From: a virus
Reading direction: 5' to 3' (one strand)
IMG/VR virus record: IMGVR_UViG_3300029258_004337
Location: 1 to 64,000 of that record
Length of the DNA: 64,000 bases
A program made the translations under genes and the position numbers. Position 1 is the stretch's first letter, and every line of letters starts with the position of its first letter. Of the stretch, positions 60,432 to 64,000 are shown one piece after another. The notes below the pieces were generated by a model that did not search any database, was not told where the DNA came from, and was given only the letters and a program-made list of their open reading frames with translations.

Positions 60432-60940
60432 TGCCGACGAGACGCGACCTCCTCCTCGGCATGACGGCAGCTCTCGCGCTGCCCGCCCTTCCCGGGCTGG
60501 TCCCTCCGGCTCTCGACCTGCCTCTCGGCGTCCTCCGTGCTGAAGACGACGCCGGACCCTTCGTCCTCGTGTGCACCCAGGAGGGTCCCGTCGGCGCCAT
60601 CAAGACCTTGGTGGTCTACAAGGACCGCCTGGTCGGGTACCAGTACGTGGCCGTGAGGGAGTCGGACGGGTGGGTGGCCCTCTTCCCTCCCAAGGACCCG
60701 TACGACCCCGACAAGGTGCCGGATCGCCACGCCCTGGTCTACGACAGGCCCGCCCGCCTCACCGACTGGTCGGACGACGAGCCCGACTTCGACGCCGCCC
60801 CCGTGGGCACGCTCATGCTTCGTCGGCGGGAGTGGCCTCGGGGGAAGGCGTGGGTCCAGCTGCAGGAGGGGTGCGCTCCGGACGGTGATGCTGCGCGCCT
60901 GCTTTCTTCCTGGACCAGGACTCGACCTCCTGGGGTCTAG
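60431..60940 (+). CDS. Protein with a Tat-like N-terminal signal
   Basis: This is a 169-residue protein. The N terminus reads M-P-T-R-R-D-L-L-L-G followed by an Ala/Leu/Pro hydrophobic stretch and a short A-L-D or A-E-D cleavage-like region around 28-40, matching the twin-arginine pattern [ST]-R-R-x-[FL]-L. The rest is a single beta-rich domain (F-V-L-V-C-T, then T-L-V-V-Y-K-D-R-L-V-G-Y-Q) without known catalytic residues. A Tat-exported phage protein would act in the periplasm or outer layers. The similarity of the N terminus to a Tat signal could be accidental. Confidence 0.5.
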   Translation: MPTRRDLLLGMTAALALPALPGLVPPALDLPLGVLRAEDDAGPFVLVCTQEGPVGAIKTLVVYKDRLVGYQYVAVRESDGWVALFPPKDPYDPDKVPDRHALVYDRPARLTDWSDDEPDFDAAPVGTLMLRRREWPRGKAWVQLQEGCAPDGDAARLLSSWTRTRPPGV

Positions 60941-61223
60941 GCCACCAGGTCAGGACGATGATGCCCACGACGGGACGCTCCTCTAGCGTCCCGTCGTCGT
61001 ATTCCCACTTCTTGGGTGCATCGAGGTCCTCGTAGGTGCACCGTGCTCGAAGCGGCGCCACCGACTTCTTGACGACCCAGTCCTTGGCGTAGGTACGGAG
61101 GGTTGCCTCGGTCCTTTCGGGGCCCGTGACCCGTGCAACTACTGGTATCGTGGCCCGGTGAACCTCCCCCTCTTGGTCGCGGGAGGCGTCAGCCAGGATA
61201 CGATCGCCAGACAGGCGGTTCAT
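60813..61223 (-). CDS. Possible - strand gene before terL
   Basis: This open frame is the only coding candidate in the 308-bp gap 60941-61248 and overlaps the Tat-like gene's 3' end by 128 bp. The predicted protein begins M-N-R-L-S-G-D-R-I-L and has a strand P-V-V-G-I-I-V-L-T-W-W-P and a Pro-rich tail. GC at third positions looks coding. Against it: the hairpin at 60967-60997 lies inside it, no Shine-Dalgarno precedes the ATG at 61223, and alternative starts at 61250 or 61295 overlap terL. Confidence 0.35.
   Translation of the reverse strand: MNRLSGDRILADASRDQEGEVHRATIPVVARVTGPERTEATLRTYAKDWVVKKSVAPLRARCTYEDLDAPKKWEYDDGTLEERPVVGIIVLTWWPRPQEVESWSRKKAGAQHHRPERTPPAAGPTPSPEATPADEA
60967..60997 (+). 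terminator. 13-bp hairpin after the Tat-like gene
   Basis: A perfect 13-bp stem (ACGACGGGACGCT with AGCGTCCCGTCGT) has a CCTCT loop, 27 nt after the stop at 60940. It is a strong terminator-like structure but is not followed by a T-run. It also lies inside a - strand open frame. Confidence 0.55.
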
Positions 61224-61248
61224 CGTTCGTAGGAGGGATTCCAAGTTC

Positions 61249-62922
61249 ATGGGTGCTTCTGCTCTAGCCGTTGATGGTGCGTACGACGAGCCCATCGACT
61301 TCACTCCCTACGAGTTCACCCAGATGGCGGTGAACCACAAGGGCGAGTCCATCGAGCTGGGGAACCGCCCTTGGCTGTACCACATCTACAACCTCCCGTT
61401 CTCGCCTCTCCCGAACACCGACTCGGACATCGAGCGCGAGATCTGGCGGCGACGCATCCTCCTGGTCTTCGGGCGTCAGTCCGAGAAGAGCACGACGCTG
61501 GGCAACCTCCTGCTCTCGACGTCGAACCTCATCCCCTACCTGCGCAGCCTGTACGTCACGGCCTCGAACACGCAGATGCTCGAGTTCAGCGACGAGCGAC
61601 TGCGGGCGGTCATCGAGGACAGCCCGATCCTCAAGGACCTGTCGAGCAGCCAGGTCCAGAACGTCCTGACGAAGCGGTGGCTGGGGCAGGCCAAGATCAA
61701 CCTGCGCTCCGTCTACAAGGGCCCGGACCGAGCGCGCGGCGTCATGTGCGACCACCTGTACATCGACGAGCTGCAGGATGTGTACCTCGACGGCCTGCCC
61801 GTCATCGAGGAGACCACGCGCGCCTGCTCCTTCGAGGAGGGCGACCTCAAGGTCTACGCCGGCACGCCGAAGACCTACGACAACAGCATCGAGCACTACT
61901 GGGCGCGGCGCAGCACCCAGAACGAGTGGATGGTCCGATGCACCAGGTGCCGGACGTGGAACGTCATCGAGATCGAGAACGTGCGCCCCGAGGGCCTGTG
62001 CTGCAAGAAGTGCGACCGCGAGCTCGACCCGATGACGCAGGGGACGTGGGTACGGCACGGGGCCAGCAGCGCGGAGTGGGAGGGCTTCCGGGTTCCTCAG
62101 CCCATCGTCGAGTACGTGTACAGAGACCAGCCCAAGATCTTCTGGCGGAAGTGGGAGACCCTGCTCCACAAGGTCCAGAACTACCCTCGCGGCAAGCTAC
62201 AGAACGAGGTCTTCGCCCGCAGCCACGACAGCGGCACGAAGCCCGTCACCTTCCAGCAGGTCCGGCGCTGCGCCCTCCCCGACCTGGAGTTCGTGGACAA
62301 GCCCACCTCCATGTTCCGGCAGAGCGCGAAGTGGGCGGGCATCGACTGGGGCACCGGCGACGCCTCCTTCTCGGTCCTGTCCATCTGGGGCTACGACAGC
62401 TACGGCCGCTTCCGGTGCATCTTCGCGAAGAAGTACGTCGGGCACGAGGCGGACCCCGACTACTCCTGGCGCGACATGGAGAAGATCTGCAAGCGGTACG
62501 GCGTCAACCGCATCGGGGCAGACTGGGGCTTCGGCTTCGAGACGAACCGCCACCTCCTCAAGGCCTTCGGCGCGGAGCGCTTCCACCAGTTCCAGCACTC
62601 CGACGGGCAGGCCAAGCTGGTGAAGTACGACGGCGACCGCAACGTCTACACCACCCACCGGTCGCGCGTCCTGGCCCTGGCCTTCGAGCTCATCAAGAGG
62701 GGGCCGGTGAGCCAGGGGACGTGCTTCCCGAACTGGGAGGACTTCGAGCCGTACGCCAACGACATCCTCGCCGTCTACAGCGAGTACAGCCGGCTGCGCC
62801 GCCAGATCGTGTACGACCACCCCCGGACCCAGCCCGACGACTTCCTGCACACGATGGTCTACGCCCTGCTCGTCTCGATGAACGACGTCCGCCGGAAGGA
62901 CCTGATCAACGCTGTGTCGTAG
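61249..62922 (+). CDS. terL: Large terminase subunit (TerL)
   Basis: This is a 557-residue protein. The ATPase domain has Walker A G75-R-Q-S-E-K-S-T82 (Glu replacing the second Gly, as in several TerL proteins), followed by Walker B L-Y-I-D-E at 171-175. A zinc finger lies at C232-T-R-C235 and C252/C253-K-K-C256. The nuclease domain has G-I-D367-W-G, G-A-D426-W-G and P-D531-D532-F. It packages DNA through the portal. Ribosome-site spacing is long (AGGAGGG 17 nt upstream), so initiation may also use a weaker site. The stop codon begins the third TAGCGAAGAAG element. Confidence 0.85.
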   Translation: MGASALAVDGAYDEPIDFTPYEFTQMAVNHKGESIELGNRPWLYHIYNLPFSPLPNTDSDIEREIWRRRILLVFGRQSEKSTTLGNLLLSTSNLIPYLRSLYVTASNTQMLEFSDERLRAVIEDSPILKDLSSSQVQNVLTKRWLGQAKINLRSVYKGPDRARGVMCDHLYIDELQDVYLDGLPVIEETTRACSFEEGDLKVYAGTPKTYDNSIEHYWARRSTQNEWMVRCTRCRTWNVIEIENVRPEGLCCKKCDRELDPMTQGTWVRHGASSAEWEGFRVPQPIVEYVYRDQPKIFWRKWETLLHKVQNYPRGKLQNEVFARSHDSGTKPVTFQQVRRCALPDLEFVDKPTSMFRQSAKWAGIDWGTGDASFSVLSIWGYDSYGRFRCIFAKKYVGHEADPDYSWRDMEKICKRYGVNRIGADWGFGFETNRHLLKAFGAERFHQFQHSDGQAKLVKYDGDRNVYTTHRSRVLALAFELIKRGPVSQGTCFPNWEDFEPYANDILAVYSEYSRLRRQIVYDHPRTQPDDFLHTMVYALLVSMNDVRRKDLINAVS

Positions 62923-62930
62923 CGAAGAAG
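62920..62930 (+). repeat. TAGCGAAGAAG gene-end element, copy 3
   Basis: This is an exact copy of the elements at 1259 and 3462. It begins with the stop codon of terL and precedes the hairpin at 62949-62975. Confidence 0.6.
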
Positions 62931-62948
62931 AACGGGGGCGCGAGCCAC

Positions 62949-62975
62949 CGCCCGCCCCCACGGTGGGGACGGGCG
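62949..62975 (+). terminator. GC hairpin after terL
   Basis: A 13-bp stem with one mismatch (CGCCCGCCCCCAC with GTGGGGACGGGCG) has a very short loop. It lies between the convergent terL and the - strand gene ending at 62992 and could terminate both. Confidence 0.5.
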
Positions 62976-62991
62976 GCGCCGCCGCACAGCA

Positions 62992-63306
62992 TCAGCCGTG
63001 CGCGGCCATCAGGGGCTCGACGTTGTCGGCACCGGCCAGGTCGGCCTCGGCCTGGGCGAGGCCCTGGCTGACACCGTACTTGTAGCCGCCGACGCCGGCG
63101 GCGACGGTGGTGACGGTGCCGATGGCGGCGGTGGTGGCGATGTCCAGGATGCGGCGGTTGCGCATGGCCTTGAGCGTGGCGTCGGTGACCTCGAGGGTCT
63201 GGCCCGCCTTCAGGCCGCCCAGGTCCTTGACGGTCTCGGCCTTGACGAGGACGTTCTCCTCGGTGGTGGTGGTCTCGGTGGTCTCGGTCTTCTTCTCGTC
63301 GGGCAT
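62992..63306 (-). CDS. Small single-span membrane protein
   Basis: This is a 104-residue protein; GAGGAA precedes the ATG at 63306, so a longer upstream frame is not needed. Residues 1-20 are Thr/Glu-rich. A hydrophobic Ala/Gly/Val segment at about 55-80 (I-A-T-T-A-A-I-G-T-V-T-T-V-A-A-G-V) is long enough for one membrane span, and the C-terminal 25 residues are acidic. Holin-like or superinfection proteins have this size, but no motif supports a specific role. Confidence 0.5.
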   Translation of the reverse strand: MPDEKKTETTETTTTEENVLVKAETVKDLGGLKAGQTLEVTDATLKAMRNRRILDIATTAAIGTVTTVAAGVGGYKYGVSQGLAQAEADLAGADNVEPLMAAHG

Positions 63307-63393
63307 GATGGTGTTCCTCGGCAGTGGTTCAGGGGGGCGGGTTCTCCGTCCTCCATTCTCCTTATTGTGCATTGGAGCACGGTTTTTCACTGT
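63307..63393 (-). promoter_or_regulatory. AT-rich upstream region of the membrane protein gene
   Basis: This 87-bp gap is the most A/T-rich stretch near the right end. On the - strand it reads GTGAAAAACC, then GCACAATAAG. GCACAAT occurs again on the - strand at 41309-41315, both about 53-58 nt before a start codon. It may be a leftward promoter shared by two - strand units. Confidence 0.35.
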
Positions 63394-63978
63394 TCACGAA
63401 CCGGCCGAGATCCGCCTCCGAGCGTGCGTGCGGAGGGCCTCGATACGGACCTGAGCGTCCTCGATGAGCGCGTAGACGTCGGGCATGTCCAGTCGGCGCT
63501 CGTCCTCGAGGTGCCGCCGCATCCTCTGAAGGCGTCGGTCGAGGTCTCCCAGCGCATCGTCACCGTGCTGCTCCAAGTCGAGGACCGTCTCGTCGACAGA
63601 GGTGCGCATCGCCTCCGACACGGCGGCGAGCACCTGCTCGACGGACCAGGGAGGGACGTCTTCCTCCCTCTCCGCGCGCCGAGCGGCCCTGGCCTGGGCT
63701 GTGGGGACTGCTCTTGGGGGGTGGGTCGCGTACCTCGAGCGGAGGGCGGCCTCGTGCTCCAAGATCTCGACGCGTCGCAGCAGCCTGCAGAGGTCCTGGC
63801 GGAGCCGCGCAGGGTTCGCGAGGTCCTCGACCAGAGCATCGATGTCCTCCTGGGCGTAGAGGACCTGCCCTCCCTGATGCGTGGAAGACAGCGCTCCCTG
63901 CCTGCGGAAGACCGCGAGTTCCTGCGCGTCTACCCCCGTCAGAGAGGCCGCCTCGTCCTCGGTGTAGTAGAGTGCCAA
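63394..63978 (-). CDS. MerR-like DNA-binding protein
   Basis: This is a 194-residue protein; the TTG at 63978 follows GGAGGTGG. Residues 3-50 form a MerR/excisionase-type helix-turn-helix: Y-Y-T-E-D-E-A-A-S-L-T-G, F-R-R-Q-G-A-L and G-Q-V-L-Y-A-Q-E-D-I-D-A-L. A charged helical region follows (about 60-185). It could be a regulator or, given the nearby terL, a terminase small subunit, but small terminases usually precede terL on the same strand. The frame is open beyond this start towards the window end, so the start is not certain. Confidence 0.6.
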   Translation of the reverse strand: MALYYTEDEAASLTGVDAQELAVFRRQGALSSTHQGGQVLYAQEDIDALVEDLANPARLRQDLCRLLRRVEILEHEAALRSRYATHPPRAVPTAQARAARRAEREEDVPPWSVEQVLAAVSEAMRTSVDETVLDLEQHGDDALGDLDRRLQRMRRHLEDERRLDMPDVYALIEDAQVRIEALRTHARRRISAGS

Positions 63979-64000
63979 CCACCACCTCCGGCATTGTCGG

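Noticed and set aside
61199-61204. TACGAT as a terL promoter
   Set aside because: It is 50 nt from the start, lacks the RCG part of the element, and the nearest TTGGTC is 20 nt upstream of it, outside normal spacing.
1-64000. tRNA genes, rRNA, CRISPR arrays, insertion sequences, integrase and attachment sites
   Set aside because: I saw no cloverleaf-like sequence with a conserved T-arm, no regularly spaced repeats, no transposase or integrase motifs. A covariance-model scan could still find a divergent tRNA.

Overview
The window is 64 kb of GC-rich DNA (roughly two thirds G+C) from a large tailed bacteriophage, or a prophage of one. It carries a portal protein, a large terminase, gp25-like and gpJ/gp6-like baseplate proteins, very large tail and fibre proteins and a complete phage replication and recombination module. 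The baseplate proteins point to a contractile-tail (myovirus) particle. The window is only part of the genome: genes run off the left end, and I recognise no major capsid protein, sheath, tube or lysis cassette. The only host clue is a surface lipoprotein (1318-2016) with an Asp-Thr-Gly-rich linker and receptor-L-like repeats. That style is common in Myxococcota and relatives, so a Gram-negative host of that kind is plausible but unproven.

Layout. (1) 1-24132, mostly + strand: tail, baseplate and fibre genes, often overlapping by 1-4 nt, with a lipoprotein gene and a small zinc-ribbon gene on the - strand. (2) 24164-41255, all - strand: replication, recombination and repair. In transcription order this is a small N-terminal protein, an Xre-type regulator, an SF2 helicase, a family 4 uracil-DNA glycosylase, a coiled-coil protein, two small unknowns, a DnaB-like helicase, a CHC2/TOPRIM primase, a Cys-rich SSB candidate, an unknown, a family A DNA polymerase, RecA, a PD-(D/E)XK-like protein, a Cas4/RecB-like nuclease, a helical unknown, a RusA-like resolvase and two more unknowns. 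(3) 41339-62922, + strand: head and packaging genes, portal, a 2067-residue single-chain RNA polymerase, a spike-like protein, several Gly/Ala-rich membrane-active-looking proteins, further virion proteins and TerL. (4) 62992-63978, - strand: a small membrane protein and a MerR-like DNA-binding protein.

The standout is the gene at 45031-51234. It encodes bacterial-type beta and beta-prime RNA polymerase catalytic cores fused in one polypeptide, with the NADFDGD metal-binding motif intact. Lineage-specific insertions are trimmed, the beta-prime N-terminal zinc finger is missing and the rifampicin pocket is altered. It lies in the morphogenesis cluster directly after the portal gene, not with the replication genes, so it may be packaged in the virion. 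No alpha, omega or sigma gene is visible here. A recurring element (RCGNTAGNNTA) lies 24-27 nt before the start codons of four genes or operons, including the polymerase gene, with no visible -35 box. It is a candidate promoter of this phage.

Two further signals recur across the virion genes. One is a [LMFVA]-x-K-x-A motif, spaced about 25-60 residues apart in two head-region proteins and present once near the N terminus of several Gly-rich proteins. It may be a processing or capsid-targeting signal. The other is an 11-nt sequence, TAGCGAAGAAG, that supplies the stop codon of three genes and is each time followed by a GC-rich hairpin.
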